Assembly: GCA_902490335.1 (NCBI GenBank)
Contig: CABUDL010000006.1
Span: forward strand, 13,382 to 77,381
Length of the DNA: 64,000 bases
Direction: 5' to 3'
Origin: an uncultured Clostridium sp.
GTDB taxonomy: Bacteria > Bacillota > Clostridia > Oscillospirales > Ruminococcaceae
Numbering within the stretch: the stretch's first letter is position 1; each line of letters opens with the position of its first letter. Positions 52,202 to 61,825 of the stretch are shown here, one piece after another. Position numbers and translations under genes: made by a program. The notes under the pieces were generated by a model. It searched no databases, was not told where the DNA came from, and saw only the letters and a program-made list of their open reading frames with translations.

Positions 52202-53242
52202 TTGCTGGAAGTAACCAATCTGAGCAAACACTACGGGCAAAAGCAGGCAATCGACGGAATCAGCTTTTCCATCAGGCAGGGGGAGGCTGTGGGATTTTTA
52301 GGAGTCAACGGAGCGGGAAAAAGCACCACGATGAATATTCTGACCGGCTATCTTTCTGCCAGCGACGGAGAGGTGGTCATTGACGGGGTGGACATCCTGA
52401 CCGAGCCGCTCAAAGCAAAGGCAAAAATCGGCTATCTGCCGGAGCAGCCGCCGCTGTATTTGGATATGAAGGTCATCGAGTACCTGCGGTTTTTGTACGA
52501 ATTAAAAAAGGTGAAAAAAAATCCCAACATCCAAAAAACACAGCAGGAGTATCTGGAACAGATCATGGAGCTGGTGAAGATTAAAGAGGTGTCCGATCGG
52601 GTGATACGGAATCTTTCCAAGGGTTACCGCCAAAGAGTGGGATTGGCGCAAGCGTTGGTAGGCGACCCGCAGCTGCTGATTTTGGATGAGCCGACGGTGG
52701 GACTGGACCCGGCACAGATTATCGAAATCCGCCAGCTCATCCGCCAGCTTGCCAAAACCAGAACGGTGCTGCTGTCCTCCCACATCTTATCGGAGGTGCA
52801 GGCGGTGTGCGACCGCATCATTATCCTGCATCAAGGGCATATCGTCGCCGATGCAAGCCGGGAGGAACTGACCGGTCAAATGGGCGGGCAGATGCAGCTT
52901 CAGCTTGAGGTGGAAGGAAACAGCAAAACGATTCTGGAAACACTCGGAAAAATCAGCGGCATTGCAGAGGTACACCGGCAGGAAGAAAGGCAGTATATGG
53001 TTTGCCTGGAGGAAGGCGGCAAAAGTGAGGCGGTCCGTCGGGAAATTTTTAAAACCTTCAGCCGTCTGTTCGAGCGGGACGGCAGCTGCCTGCTGCTTTC
53101 GATGCAGGAAAAAGGTCGCACACTCGAGGAGGTCTTTATGCAGCTGACATCACAGGATGCTCCTGTGAGTGAGCAGGAACAGCCGCAGACGGAAAATGAA
53201 TCAGAAGAAAAGGAGGCGAAAACCGATGGCAGCAATCTATAA
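52202..53242 (+). CDS. ABC transporter ATP-binding protein (GldA-like)
   Basis: The ATPase of an ABC-2 type exporter. The 346 residues have Walker A GVNGAGKSTT (near residue 35), the signature LSKGYRQRVGLAQALVGDP (near 138) and Walker B LLILDEPTVGLDP (near 158), then the switch SSHIL. A C-terminal extension of about 120 residues after the NBD is typical of GldA/CcmA-like subunits. The start is a TTG at 52202, 8 bases after AAAGGAG; an ATG at 52169 lies before this site and is rejected. Its stop overlaps the next gene by 17 bases. The exported substrate is unknown. Confidence 0.9.
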   Translation: MLEVTNLSKHYGQKQAIDGISFSIRQGEAVGFLGVNGAGKSTTMNILTGYLSASDGEVVIDGVDILTEPLKAKAKIGYLPEQPPLYLDMKVIEYLRFLYELKKVKKNPNIQKTQQEYLEQIMELVKIKEVSDRVIRNLSKGYRQRVGLAQALVGDPQLLILDEPTVGLDPAQIIEIRQLIRQLAKTRTVLLSSHILSEVQAVCDRIIILHQGHIVADASREELTGQMGGQMQLQLEVEGNSKTILETLGKISGIAEVHRQEERQYMVCLEEGGKSEAVRREIFKTFSRLFERDGSCLLLSMQEKGRTLEEVFMQLTSQDAPVSEQEQPQTENESEEKEAKTDGSNL

Positions 53243-53930
53243 GCGGGAGATGCACTCCTATCTGACCTCGGCGGTCGGTTATGTATTTTTGGCGGTGTTT
53301 TTTGCTATTTCCGGTTACTACTTTTTTGCCACCTCTCTGGTCAGCAATTCTACCGACCTGAGCTATGTTTTTTCCAACCTGTTTTCCATTGTCATCTTTT
53401 TAGTGCCGCTTCTGACGATGAAGCTGTTCAGCGAGGAACGAAAACAGCGGACGGAACAGCTTTTGTTTACAGCGCCGGTGCGTTTTACCGGGGTGGTGCT
53501 GGGGAAATTTTTCGCCAGCCTGACGATGTACCTCTTGGGGATGTCGGTCACGGTGGTCTATTTTCTGGTGATGTGTGCCTTTCGGATGCCGGATGCGGCA
53601 ATATTTGTGGGAAACTTTCTGGGACTGCTGCTGCTGGGAGCGGCGCTGTGTGCCATCGGCATCTTTATTTCTTCTTTGACCGAGAGCCAGGTGATTGCGG
53701 CGGTAGGCTCGCTTGCCATCGGGATGTTTTTGCTGTTTGCCAACAGCTTTACACCGGTGGTGTCCAACCAGCTGCTCAACAAGGTGATGGATGCCATCTC
53801 CTTTTATGACCACTACCTGAGCTTTACCAGAGGACTGATTCATCTGTCCGACCTGACCTTTTTTATCAGTGTGACCGTTCTGTTTTTATTTTTGACCGTT
53901 CGGCATCTGGAACGCCGCAGGATTTCATAG
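53226..53930 (+). CDS. ABC-2 type permease (GldF-like)
   Basis: The membrane subunit of the exporter. Its 234 residues carry about six helices: MAAIYKREMHSYLTSAVGYVF starts the first, followed by SYVFSNLFSIVIFLVPLLTMKLFSEER, which is typical of ABC-2 (GldF/NosY-like) permeases with the conserved MKLFSEE. The ATG at 53226 lies inside the end of the ATPase gene, with AAGGAGGC before it. It is followed 15 bases later by the GldG-like gene. Confidence 0.88.
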   Translation: MAAIYKREMHSYLTSAVGYVFLAVFFAISGYYFFATSLVSNSTDLSYVFSNLFSIVIFLVPLLTMKLFSEERKQRTEQLLFTAPVRFTGVVLGKFFASLTMYLLGMSVTVVYFLVMCAFRMPDAAIFVGNFLGLLLLGAALCAIGIFISSLTESQVIAAVGSLAIGMFLLFANSFTPVVSNQLLNKVMDAISFYDHYLSFTRGLIHLSDLTFFISVTVLFLFLTVRHLERRRIS

Positions 53931-53945
53931 GGAGGGGTGGACTGT

Positions 53946-55403
53946 ATGAAAAAAGAAAAAGCCAATCGACCCAAACAGCCGATGAACCGAAGAAAAAAAT
54001 ATCTTCTGCTTTCGGGAACGACCACCTTTTTGATTGTGGCTGCACTGGTGCTGGTCAATCTGCTGACCATTTATATCACCGACCGTTACCCTGTCAGCAT
54101 CGACTTGACGCCACAGAAGGTCTTTGGGCTGACCGAGCAGTCGAAGGAGTACCTGTCCAAGCTGGAGCAGCCGGTTTCCATCCAGGTGATGACCAACGAG
54201 GACACCTTTATTGCCAGTGGGGATTATTATGTGCAGGCAAATCAGGTGATTCAGGAGTATGAAAAATATTCCGACCAAATCTCGCTGGAATATGTGGACC
54301 TGCTGCAAAATCCCAGCCTTGCCTCACAGTATGAGGATGTGCAGATTGGGGACATCATCGTTTCCAGCGGCAACCGCACCCAGACGCTGACCGCCTATGA
54401 CCTGTTCAACGTCGAATCCGGCTCCTACTATGGAAGCTACATCACCTCCTCCAAAGCGGAGCAGGCAATGACCTCTGCCATCCTGAATGTGACCTCCACC
54501 GAGCAAATCCAGGTGGCGCTGCTCAGCGGGCACGGGGAGCAGACGATGGAAGGCTTGAACCAGCTGCTGCAAAGCAACAACTTTTCGGTGACTACCATCA
54601 ATCCTGCGGTGGAGGAAATCGGGGAAGAGGTGGACGTCCTGCTGTGGATTGCGCCCATCAACGACCCGGATGAGCAGGTGCTGGAGCGGCTGGAGAATTT
54701 TCTTTCACAGAATGAAGAAAAGACCCTGCTGTACTTTGCAGATACGACACAGCCGCAGCTGCCAAATCTGGAAAGCTTTTTGGAGCGGTGGGGAATAGGC
54801 GTGCAGGCAAGCTCAATCATCGAAACCGACAACCGGAAAATCATCAACATGAATCCCTACTTCTCCACCAGCCAGATCAGCAACCTGACTCTGACCGATA
54901 CGATGACCGACACCAGCATCCCTATCACCATGCCGTTTGCCCGTCCGCTGGAGCAGGTGTTTGAGAGCAACATGGAAATCAGCACCACCACCCTGCTGCA
55001 ATCGAGCGAGAGCGCATCGGTCATCCCGTATGGAATCAGCGAGGAGCAGCTGGAAAATTGGACGCCGCAGGAATATGGACCCTTCACGCTGGCAATCCTT
55101 TCCGAGAAGAGCTTTGAGGATGGAAAGTCCAGCCGGGTGGCAGCCTTTGGCTCGGCGGTGTCATTGAGTGATTCTCTGCTGAGCAGCGGTTCGTTCTGCA
55201 ATTCGGACTACTACCTTTCGGTGCTGAACACCCTGACCCATCGGGAGAATGTCATCTCCATCCAGTCCAAGACACTGGGAGGGCAGGAGCTGGGACTGAA
55301 CACCGCACAGGTCTTTCTTATTGGAAGCGGATTTATGATCGTTCTTCCAATCGTTACCCTGTGCTGTGGGCTTTACCTCTGGCTCAAGAGAAAAAATGCC
55401 TGA
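53946..55403 (+). CDS. GldG-like ABC accessory protein (ABC_transp_aux)
   Basis: A 485-residue membrane-anchored protein with a helix near residues 22-42 and another at the C-terminus (about 455-480), enclosing a large extracellular domain. The ABC_transp_aux/GldG features are YPVSIDLTPQKVFGLTEQSKEYLSKLEQPV near residue 48 and the pocket VALLSGHGEQT near 181, with LWIAPINDPDEQVL. In gliding bacteria GldA-GldF-GldG form one transporter; here no gliding machinery is present, so a different cargo is likely. The ATG at 53946 follows GGGAGGGG; a GTG at 53937 sits within that site. Confidence 0.85.
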   Translation: MKKEKANRPKQPMNRRKKYLLLSGTTTFLIVAALVLVNLLTIYITDRYPVSIDLTPQKVFGLTEQSKEYLSKLEQPVSIQVMTNEDTFIASGDYYVQANQVIQEYEKYSDQISLEYVDLLQNPSLASQYEDVQIGDIIVSSGNRTQTLTAYDLFNVESGSYYGSYITSSKAEQAMTSAILNVTSTEQIQVALLSGHGEQTMEGLNQLLQSNNFSVTTINPAVEEIGEEVDVLLWIAPINDPDEQVLERLENFLSQNEEKTLLYFADTTQPQLPNLESFLERWGIGVQASSIIETDNRKIINMNPYFSTSQISNLTLTDTMTDTSIPITMPFARPLEQVFESNMEISTTTLLQSSESASVIPYGISEEQLENWTPQEYGPFTLAILSEKSFEDGKSSRVAAFGSAVSLSDSLLSSGSFCNSDYYLSVLNTLTHRENVISIQSKTLGGQELGLNTAQVFLIGSGFMIVLPIVTLCCGLYLWLKRKNA

Positions 55404-55433
55404 TGGCGGAAAAGTGGAAAGGAAGGGACGCAG

Positions 55434-56888
55434 ATGAAAAAGCAGATGATGGTCCTGTTGGGCAGTCTGGCGTTGGTGATTTTGTTGTCGGTGGTCCTGG
55501 TGGTTTTGATGACCCGCCCGCAGCAGGAGCAGCCGCAGGAATCCGGTCAGATCGACCAGCAGCAGGAGCTGGAACTGCTGTCGATGACGGTGGAGCAGAT
55601 CAATACCATCTCGGTCAAAAATCCGGCGGGCGGGTTTGTCCTGGTCAATCAGGGAAGCGGATTTGTTGTGGAAGGCTATGAGGAGGTGGCGACCTCCGGC
55701 ATCAACGTCAACAATCTGACAGCTAATTTTACCTCCCTTCAAGCAAAACGCCTGCTTCTTTCGCAGGAGGAGCTGACTTTGGGCAGTTCAAACGAACAGC
55801 TTGGGCAATACGGATTGGATAATCCACAGTACAGTATCCAAATCGTAACAACCGACGGCTGCACAGAAACGCTTTTACTGGGCAATCCGGCACCGGATGG
55901 CAGCAGCATCTATGCGCTGTATCAGGATTCAGTCTATCTGTTGGACGACCGGCTGTTGGACAGCGTATCAAAAGGCAGCCTCTCCTTTCTGGACAATCAA
56001 ATCACCGACCTTGAGCCGGAGTATGAAAAAGCTATCATCACCCTGTCCGGCGCGGTGCGCTCCTCTCCGGTGACGCTGGAGATTCAGACAAAGGAGCAGA
56101 CAACCGAGGAGGAAGAGGAACAGTCGGTGGTCCCTTCGACCGAAAAAATCTACACTCTAACCACTCCGCTGATTCAGACCATCAGCGCAGAATCAGCCGC
56201 GCAGGTGACCGAGGGATTGTTTTCTTTATATGGCAATTCGGTGATAGCAGTCAAGCCGACCGCACAGCAGATGGCGGAGTACCGGCTCGACGAGCCTTAC
56301 TCGGTCGTTTCGATGCAGGTGGATGGCGTTCATGCCTTTACCTTGCGGACTTCGGAGCCGGATGCGAACAACTATGTTTATCTGATGCGGGATGGTTCGC
56401 CGCTGGTGTATCTGGTATCTGCCAGCCGTTTAAGTTGGCTGGAGGTGCAGGCAGAGCAGCTGACCCAAAGCATCTATCAGCCGTCGGAGCCGGAAGAGAT
56501 TGCGCAGCTGCAAATCATCTCCCCACAGGGAAGCTATGATTTTGTGGTGGAGCCGGTCGAAGGAGAGGATGACGAGCAGGTCACCTGCAACGGTCAGCCG
56601 GTGGACCGGGAGCTGTTTGGCAAGCTGTATCAGACGGTGACCTCCATCCCGCCGGAGAGGATGAGCAACGGTCAGCCCGAACTGGAGCCTGCGCTGACCA
56701 TGACCGTTTCCTATCGGGACAGCAGCCGACCGCAGGACCGATTTGAACTGATTCCAAACGGAAACGGTTCGGTCTACCTGCGGCTGAATGGAAAGATTCG
56801 CTATACCGCTTCGCAGCAGCTGGTCTATCAGATTTTGCAAAACTGCCAGAAGGTGCTGGAAGGAAAGGAAGTTTCTTCGCTGAGTTAA
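55434..56888 (+). CDS. DUF4340-domain lipoprotein-like membrane protein
   Basis: A 484-residue protein with one N-terminal helix (about 5-26), then a Gln/Glu-rich stretch and a repeated DUF4340 extracellular region (for example QYGLDNPQYSIQIVTTDGC near 124 and YRLDEPYSVVSMQVDG near 280). DUF4340 proteins regularly follow GldG-like genes and are thought to be part of the exporter complex. The ATG at 55434 follows AAGGAAGGGACGCAG. It ends the four-gene operon and is followed by a strong terminator. Confidence 0.87.
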   Translation: MKKQMMVLLGSLALVILLSVVLVVLMTRPQQEQPQESGQIDQQQELELLSMTVEQINTISVKNPAGGFVLVNQGSGFVVEGYEEVATSGINVNNLTANFTSLQAKRLLLSQEELTLGSSNEQLGQYGLDNPQYSIQIVTTDGCTETLLLGNPAPDGSSIYALYQDSVYLLDDRLLDSVSKGSLSFLDNQITDLEPEYEKAIITLSGAVRSSPVTLEIQTKEQTTEEEEEQSVVPSTEKIYTLTTPLIQTISAESAAQVTEGLFSLYGNSVIAVKPTAQQMAEYRLDEPYSVVSMQVDGVHAFTLRTSEPDANNYVYLMRDGSPLVYLVSASRLSWLEVQAEQLTQSIYQPSEPEEIAQLQIISPQGSYDFVVEPVEGEDDEQVTCNGQPVDRELFGKLYQTVTSIPPERMSNGQPELEPALTMTVSYRDSSRPQDRFELIPNGNGSVYLRLNGKIRYTASQQLVYQILQNCQKVLEGKEVSSLS

Positions 56889-56905
56889 GCGTATCAAATG
56901 GGAAG

Positions 56906-56944
56906 AAAACAGGCGACCGATTTGGCTATCGGTCGCCTGTTTTT
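56906..56944 (+). terminator. Terminator of the ABC cassette
   Basis: AAACAGGCGACCGAT/ATCGGTCGCCTGTTT with a 6-base loop. Confidence 0.92.
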
Positions 56945-57079
56945 GCTATATTTCGTATAAATCAGATGCTATAATACAAAAAGGAAAGACAAGAATTATA
57001 CAAAAACAAAATATTACAAGAAAATCAACAAAACGGATAATAAATTTGCATCTTTTTCTTTTCATAGCAGGACAAACTG

Positions 57080-57088
57080 TGGTATAGT
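57080..57088 (+). promoter_or_regulatory. Extended -10 promoter for tex
   Basis: TGGTATAGT, an extended -10 box with a TG pair, about 32 bases before the tex start. Weak -35 match. Confidence 0.4.
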
Positions 57089-57120
57089 GAAAACAAAGAA
57101 CGCAGAGAGGATGAACGGAT

Positions 57121-59289
57121 ATGGACATGATGGAAACGCTGGCAAAGGAACTGTCGATTGGACGACAGCAGGCAGAAAGCGCGGTGCGGCTGTTGGATGA
57201 GGACAACACCATTCCTTTTATTGCGCGGTATCGCAAGGAGGTCACCGGCGGTCTGGATGACACCGTACTGCGTGCCCTGGAGGAGCGCCTGCGTTATCTG
57301 CGCAATCTGCAAAAACGCAGGGAGGAGGTGTTTTCCCTCATCCAGGCGAGCGGGAAGCTCAATGAGCAGCAGCTGCGCCAGGTCGAGGCAAACTTACAGC
57401 ACGCCAACCTCCTTTCGGAGGTGGAGGACATCTACCGTCCCTACAAGCAGAAGAGAAAGACCCGCGCCTCGGCAGCAAGGGAGAAGGGGCTGGAGCCGTT
57501 GGCGCAGTTTTTGCAGGCACAGCGGCAGGGCAGCTTGTTGGAGCGGGAAGCACAAAGGTTTGTTGACCCGAAAAAAGGAGTGGAGGATGTGGCACAGGCA
57601 ATCGCCGGTGCGCAGGACATCCTGGCAGAGCAGCTGAGCGATTCCCCGCAGATTCGGGCAAGAGTACGGGATTACCTGCAAAAAAATGCGCGGATTTCGA
57701 CAACTATTGGTACAAAAGAAAGTAAGATATACAAAATGTACTCGGATTACAGCGAATCCATCGGGAAAATCCCTTCCCATCGGGTGCTTGCCATCGACCG
57801 CGGAGAACGGGAGGAGGCGCTGAAGGTCAGTCTGGAGGTGGATGCACAGGCTGCAATCCGTCTGCTGGAGCAGGAGCTGATTCAAAAAAATTCTCCGTTT
57901 GTAAAACAGCTGCGGGAGGTCTGTGAGGACAGCTATAAGCGGCTGCTGTTTCCGTCGCTGGAACGACAGCTGCGTGCACAGCTGACCGAGCGCGCTGATG
58001 CGCAAGCCATCGGGGTGTTTTCGGAAAACTTGAAAAATCTGCTGATGCAGCCGCCGGTCAAGGGAGCGGTGACGATGGGGTTTGACCCTGCCTATCGAAC
58101 CGGATGCAAGATTGCAGTGGTGGACCCCACGGGAAAGGTGCTGGATACGACGGTGGTCTATCCGACTCCGCCGGCAAGCAGGACCGAAGAGGCAAAAAAG
58201 ATACTCATGCAGCTGATTCAAAAGTATGGGGTGACGGTAATCGCTATTGGAAACGGGACCGCCAGCAAGGAGTCGGAAATCTTTGTGGCGCAGCTGCTGG
58301 GAGAGCTGAATCCCAAATTGCAGCACAAGGTATCCTACATGGTGGTCAGCGAGGCGGGAGCCTCGGTCTATTCGGCGTCCGAGCTGGGAGCAAAAGAGTT
58401 CCCGCAGTTTGACGTTTCCCTGCGCAGCGCAGTTTCCATTGCACGGCGGTTGCAGGACCCGCTGGCAGAGCTGGTGAAAATCGACCCGAAGTCGATTGGG
58501 GTCGGGCAGTATCAGCACGATATGCCGGCAAAGGAGATGGATGCCGCTTTGGGCGGCGTGGTGGAGGACTGCGTCAATCGGGTGGGTGTGGATTTGAACA
58601 CCGCCAGCCAGTCGCTGTTGTCCTATGTGGCAGGTATCAACCAGACGGTAGCGAAAAACATCGTCAGCTACCGGGAGGAGAGCGGCAGCTTTACCAAGCG
58701 CAGCCAGCTGATGAAGGTGCCCAAATTGGGAAAGAAGGCATTTGAGCAGTGTGCGGGATTTTTGCGGGTGCCGGAGAGCGAAGAGCCACTCGACCGCACC
58801 GGTGTCCATCCCGAGAGCTATCCGGCTGCTCAAAAGCTGCTGACCCTGTGCGGCTATCAGACACAGGATTTGCTGGAAGGAAAGCTGGAGCAGCTGGCGC
58901 AGCGGGTGGCACAACTGGGACAGGCGAAGGTTGCACAGCGCATCGGAGTGGGAGAGCCGACCCTGCGGGATATGGTCGCCGAACTGAGCAAGCCGGGACG
59001 GGACCCCAGGGACGAGCTGCCAAAGCCGCTGCTGCGCACCGATGTGATGGAGATGAGCGACTTGAAGGAAGGGATGGTGCTGACCGGAACGGTGCGCAAC
59101 GTCACCGACTTTGGGGCGTTTGTTGATATTGCCGTCCATGAGGACGGGCTGGTGCATATCTCGCAGATTTCCAAACGGCGCATCTCCCATCCGTCGCAGG
59201 TGCTCAAGGTCGGGGACATCGTGCAGGTAAAGGTGCTGGAGGTGGATTTGGAGCGCAGACGCATCTCATTGACAATGAAGGACCTGTAA
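57121..59289 (+). CDS. tex: RNA-binding transcription accessory protein Tex
   Basis: A nucleic-acid-binding protein related to Spt6. The 722 residues begin with a Tex N-terminal helical domain (LGLDDD-like RLLDEDNTIPFIARYRKEVTGGLDD near residue 23), then a YqgF/RNase H-like domain (TMGFDPAYRTGCKIAVVD near 320), a helix-hairpin-helix region (VAGINQTVAKNIVSYREESGSF near 502) and a C-terminal S1 RNA-binding domain (GTVRNVTDFGAFVDIAVHEDGLVHISQ near 658). Length and order match the family. It precedes two PH-domain genes by 37 bases. Confidence 0.95.
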   Translation: MDMMETLAKELSIGRQQAESAVRLLDEDNTIPFIARYRKEVTGGLDDTVLRALEERLRYLRNLQKRREEVFSLIQASGKLNEQQLRQVEANLQHANLLSEVEDIYRPYKQKRKTRASAAREKGLEPLAQFLQAQRQGSLLEREAQRFVDPKKGVEDVAQAIAGAQDILAEQLSDSPQIRARVRDYLQKNARISTTIGTKESKIYKMYSDYSESIGKIPSHRVLAIDRGEREEALKVSLEVDAQAAIRLLEQELIQKNSPFVKQLREVCEDSYKRLLFPSLERQLRAQLTERADAQAIGVFSENLKNLLMQPPVKGAVTMGFDPAYRTGCKIAVVDPTGKVLDTTVVYPTPPASRTEEAKKILMQLIQKYGVTVIAIGNGTASKESEIFVAQLLGELNPKLQHKVSYMVVSEAGASVYSASELGAKEFPQFDVSLRSAVSIARRLQDPLAELVKIDPKSIGVGQYQHDMPAKEMDAALGGVVEDCVNRVGVDLNTASQSLLSYVAGINQTVAKNIVSYREESGSFTKRSQLMKVPKLGKKAFEQCAGFLRVPESEEPLDRTGVHPESYPAAQKLLTLCGYQTQDLLEGKLEQLAQRVAQLGQAKVAQRIGVGEPTLRDMVAELSKPGRDPRDELPKPLLRTDVMEMSDLKEGMVLTGTVRNVTDFGAFVDIAVHEDGLVHISQISKRRISHPSQVLKVGDIVQVKVLEVDLERRRISLTMKDL

Positions 59290-59326
59290 AGAAAACGAAC
59301 AGGACGGGAAAAAGGAGGGATTGCTT

Positions 59327-59788
59327 TTGACCACACAGCGTTTGCCACAGAGAGCGCTGCTGTACTGGCGCATCCGGTTGTTGATTGGCTGTCTGGTGCC
59401 GGCGCTGCTGGGCGGATTTTTATATTATACGGCGGCAAAGCTCTTTACCATCCTGACCCTGCTCTGGATGGCGGTGTTTGTGCTGCTGTGCTTTGTGTAT
59501 TATCCGATGTATCATCGCTGTTACAGCTATTCGGTCGGCGGAAAGCAGATTCGGGTCAGCCGGGGAGTGATTTACAGCCAGACCGATGTGGTGTATGTCC
59601 GCAATTTGCAGTACACCACCCTGAGCCAAACACCGCTGCAACGGCTGATGGATTTGGCGACCCTGCGGCTGCACGCAGCAGGAGGGGTGGTGCAGCTGTA
59701 CTGTATCCCATACGAGGAAGCAAGGCTGCTGCGCATACAGCTGGGGAAAAAGATGGAGGTGGAGTATGCAGCAGGCGACGACCATTAA
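59327..59788 (+). CDS. bPH2 domain membrane protein, YdbS-like
   Basis: A 153-residue membrane protein with two helices (about 22-42 and 50-70), then a bacterial PH (bPH2) domain containing YSVGGKQIRVSRGVIYSQTDVVYVRNLQYTTLSQTPLQRLMDLATLRLHAAGG (located at residues 74-127), characteristic of YdbS. Two TTG codons are in frame; the one at 59327 is preferred, 7 bases after AAGGAGGGA. Its end overlaps the next gene by 23 bases, as in ydbS-ydbT pairs. In Bacillus these proteins relate to antimicrobial resistance; the role here is unknown. Confidence 0.85.
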   Translation: MTTQRLPQRALLYWRIRLLIGCLVPALLGGFLYYTAAKLFTILTLLWMAVFVLLCFVYYPMYHRCYSYSVGGKQIRVSRGVIYSQTDVVYVRNLQYTTLSQTPLQRLMDLATLRLHAAGGVVQLYCIPYEEARLLRIQLGKKMEVEYAAGDDH

Positions 59789-61301
59789 GCGGTTCCGCTC
59801 CCATCCACTGTATATTGTCAGCATTTTGTGGAAGTATCTGTTTATCCTGTTGGTGCCGGTGATTCGAGGACTGTATTATGTAATCATCAACAGCTTTTCT
59901 TTGGAAAACGGGTTTCAGTTTGCGGTCAACATTTCGAATTGGGCAAAGGGAGCGTGGATGGACATTGCGTTCCTGTTGGCATTTTTGTCGCTGGGCATTC
60001 TGCTGTGGCTGAACTTTACCATCGAGGTGTCGGAGGAAGGATTGCTGATTCATCGCGGGGTGTTGAAACGGGAGGTTCGCTTTCTTCCGGTTTCCAGGTA
60101 TAATTGCCTGAGCGTGGTGTCGCCGATGAGTGTGCGCCTTTTTGGGGGAGCGTATCTTCGGGTGGATACACCGGGAGGAGGGCTGAAACAGGCGGATTTG
60201 CTGATGATGCTGCGGACAAAAGATTGCAGACAGATCATCAAGCTGTTGCAGCTGCCGGAAAGTTTGGAGCAGCCTGCGCACACCAGAAGCTATACGCCAA
60301 AGAACCGCTATGTGTTTGTGCTGGCAATGGTGACCTCCAACTCCTTTGCGGGGGTTTTGTTGATTTCCACCTTCGTAACGCAGTCGGGCAACATTCTGGG
60401 AGAGCAGTTTTCCGAGATGCTGTATGGCACCTTTGAAAATGTGACCCGAACACTTGCTTTTGGGATACCGCCGGCTGCCTTTGCGCTGGCGTGTATTTTG
60501 TTTTTTGGTTATCTGTGTGCCTTTGTGGTCAGCCTGTCCCGACACGCAAACTTCCATGTGATTCGACGGAAAAATCTTCTGGAGGTGCGGGCAGGTCTGC
60601 TGACCAAGCGTTCTTACCGGATTGCAGCGGACAAGATTGCCTATCTGGATATTCGCCGGTCTCTGCTGACCTGTCTGCTGGGGGTATATTCTATTTTTCT
60701 GTCCACAGTGGGATATGGAAAATTTAAGGATGATGTGTCGGCATTGATTCCCTGTGTGCGAAAAAAACAGCTGGAGCGCAGCTTGCAGCTGCTGCTGCCC
60801 GAATATCATCTGTCCCAAAGGACAGCAAAGCCGAACCGTCTGCGTTCGGCGGGCAGGTATATCTGGCGGTCGGCAGCGCTGCTGGTATTGGTTTGGGTGG
60901 GACGTTGGCTGCTGCTGGGACTGTTCCCGAACTGGGAGCAGCTAATCCGCTGGGTCAGCTTTATGGCAAACTTTCCGCTGGTGTGGCTGCTGGTGGTCAA
61001 GGTCATCGACCTGTTTACAGCGGGTGTGTCCTATGAGCAGGGCTGTTATACCCTGCGGTATTCCAATGGCTTTTCTCTTCATCAGGTCATCATCCGACCG
61101 GACCGAATCGTAAAGCTCAAGGTGAGCCAAAGCATCTTTCAAAAAAGAAAGGGCAGATGTGATGTAAGGCTCTTTTCCTATGGGGAAGGAAGAAAGATTC
61201 ATCACATCCGGGACTTGGAGCAAAAGCAGGTGGAGCAGCTGTTTGATTATAAGGAAGAATCTACCCAAAAGAAGAACAGCCAGGAGCCTTCTGAAAAATA
61301 A
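59766..61301 (+). CDS. bPH2 domain membrane protein, YdbT-like
   Basis: A 511-residue protein with several helices arranged as repeated pairs (about 17-40, 60-85, 180-205, 235-260, 370-420) and three bPH2 domains, for example LLIHRGVLKREVRFLPVSRYNCLSV near 95, LEVRAGLLTKRSYRIAADKIAYLDIRRSLLTCLLG near 282 and IIRPDRIVKLKVSQSIFQ near 442. This is the YdbT architecture, and it overlaps its YdbS-like partner. The ATG at 59766 follows GGAGGTGGAGT. The last ~20 residues are polar. Confidence 0.85.
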   Translation: MQQATTIKRFRSHPLYIVSILWKYLFILLVPVIRGLYYVIINSFSLENGFQFAVNISNWAKGAWMDIAFLLAFLSLGILLWLNFTIEVSEEGLLIHRGVLKREVRFLPVSRYNCLSVVSPMSVRLFGGAYLRVDTPGGGLKQADLLMMLRTKDCRQIIKLLQLPESLEQPAHTRSYTPKNRYVFVLAMVTSNSFAGVLLISTFVTQSGNILGEQFSEMLYGTFENVTRTLAFGIPPAAFALACILFFGYLCAFVVSLSRHANFHVIRRKNLLEVRAGLLTKRSYRIAADKIAYLDIRRSLLTCLLGVYSIFLSTVGYGKFKDDVSALIPCVRKKQLERSLQLLLPEYHLSQRTAKPNRLRSAGRYIWRSAALLVLVWVGRWLLLGLFPNWEQLIRWVSFMANFPLVWLLVVKVIDLFTAGVSYEQGCYTLRYSNGFSLHQVIIRPDRIVKLKVSQSIFQKRKGRCDVRLFSYGEGRKIHHIRDLEQKQVEQLFDYKEESTQKKNSQEPSEK

Positions 61302-61382
61302 AGGGAGGGACATCCCGCTTGGGTTTGAAGGAAAAGGAGGAAAAGTCTCGTTTTCTTTTATAGACAGAAGGAGGGATGGACA

Positions 61383-61745
61383 GTGAAAGGAAAAGGACTA
61401 GTAGCAGCAGGGCTGATAGCCTGCTTGCTGACCGGATGTGTGAATTATGATGGCAGCCGAATCGGAAACGAAAGTCAGCTGTCGATGGAGTACCGCATCT
61501 TTAACGGAAGCGACCGGCAGGAGCTGTCCTTACAAGCAGGGGACATCATGCAGGGCAGCGTGGAAAGAAGGAAAGGAAACCTTCATGTCAGGCTGTGCAG
61601 GCAGGGGGAGAAGGAGCCGGTGTTCGAGATGGAAAATCCGGCGAGTGGTTCCTTTTCAGTCGAGATTGAAGAGGACGGCAGGTATGTTCTGTATATAGAA
61701 GGAAAAGGAGCTGCGGGAAGCTTTCAGTTTATCAAAGAGGAATAA
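61383..61745 (+). CDS. Small lipoprotein
   Basis: A 120-residue exported lipoprotein: signal peptide with lipobox LTGC (Cys near residue 19) directly after a GLVAAGLIACL core. The mature part is a predicted beta-rich domain (MEYRIFNGSDRQELSLQAGD, ENPASGSFSVEIEEDGRYVLYIEGKGAAGSF), a pattern seen in extracellular sensors or carriers but not matched to a family by eye. It starts at a GTG (61383) after AGAAGGAGGGATGGACA. It may be co-transcribed with the two PH-domain genes (82 bases away). Confidence 0.75.
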   Translation: MKGKGLVAAGLIACLLTGCVNYDGSRIGNESQLSMEYRIFNGSDRQELSLQAGDIMQGSVERRKGNLHVRLCRQGEKEPVFEMENPASGSFSVEIEEDGRYVLYIEGKGAAGSFQFIKEE

Positions 61746-61749
61746 TCAG

Positions 61750-61796
61750 AAAAAAGAGGACTTTCGACCGAACGACGGCAGAAGGTCCTCTTTTTT
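61750..61796. terminator. Bidirectional terminator between the lipoprotein and sleB
   Basis: AAAAAAGAGGACTT pairs with AAGGTCCTCTTTTTT around a 17-19-base loop. It serves the lipoprotein gene and the converging sleB gene. Confidence 0.85.
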
Positions 61797-61825
61797 GTAG
61801 GATGGAAGATGGAGCAGGAAATGGC

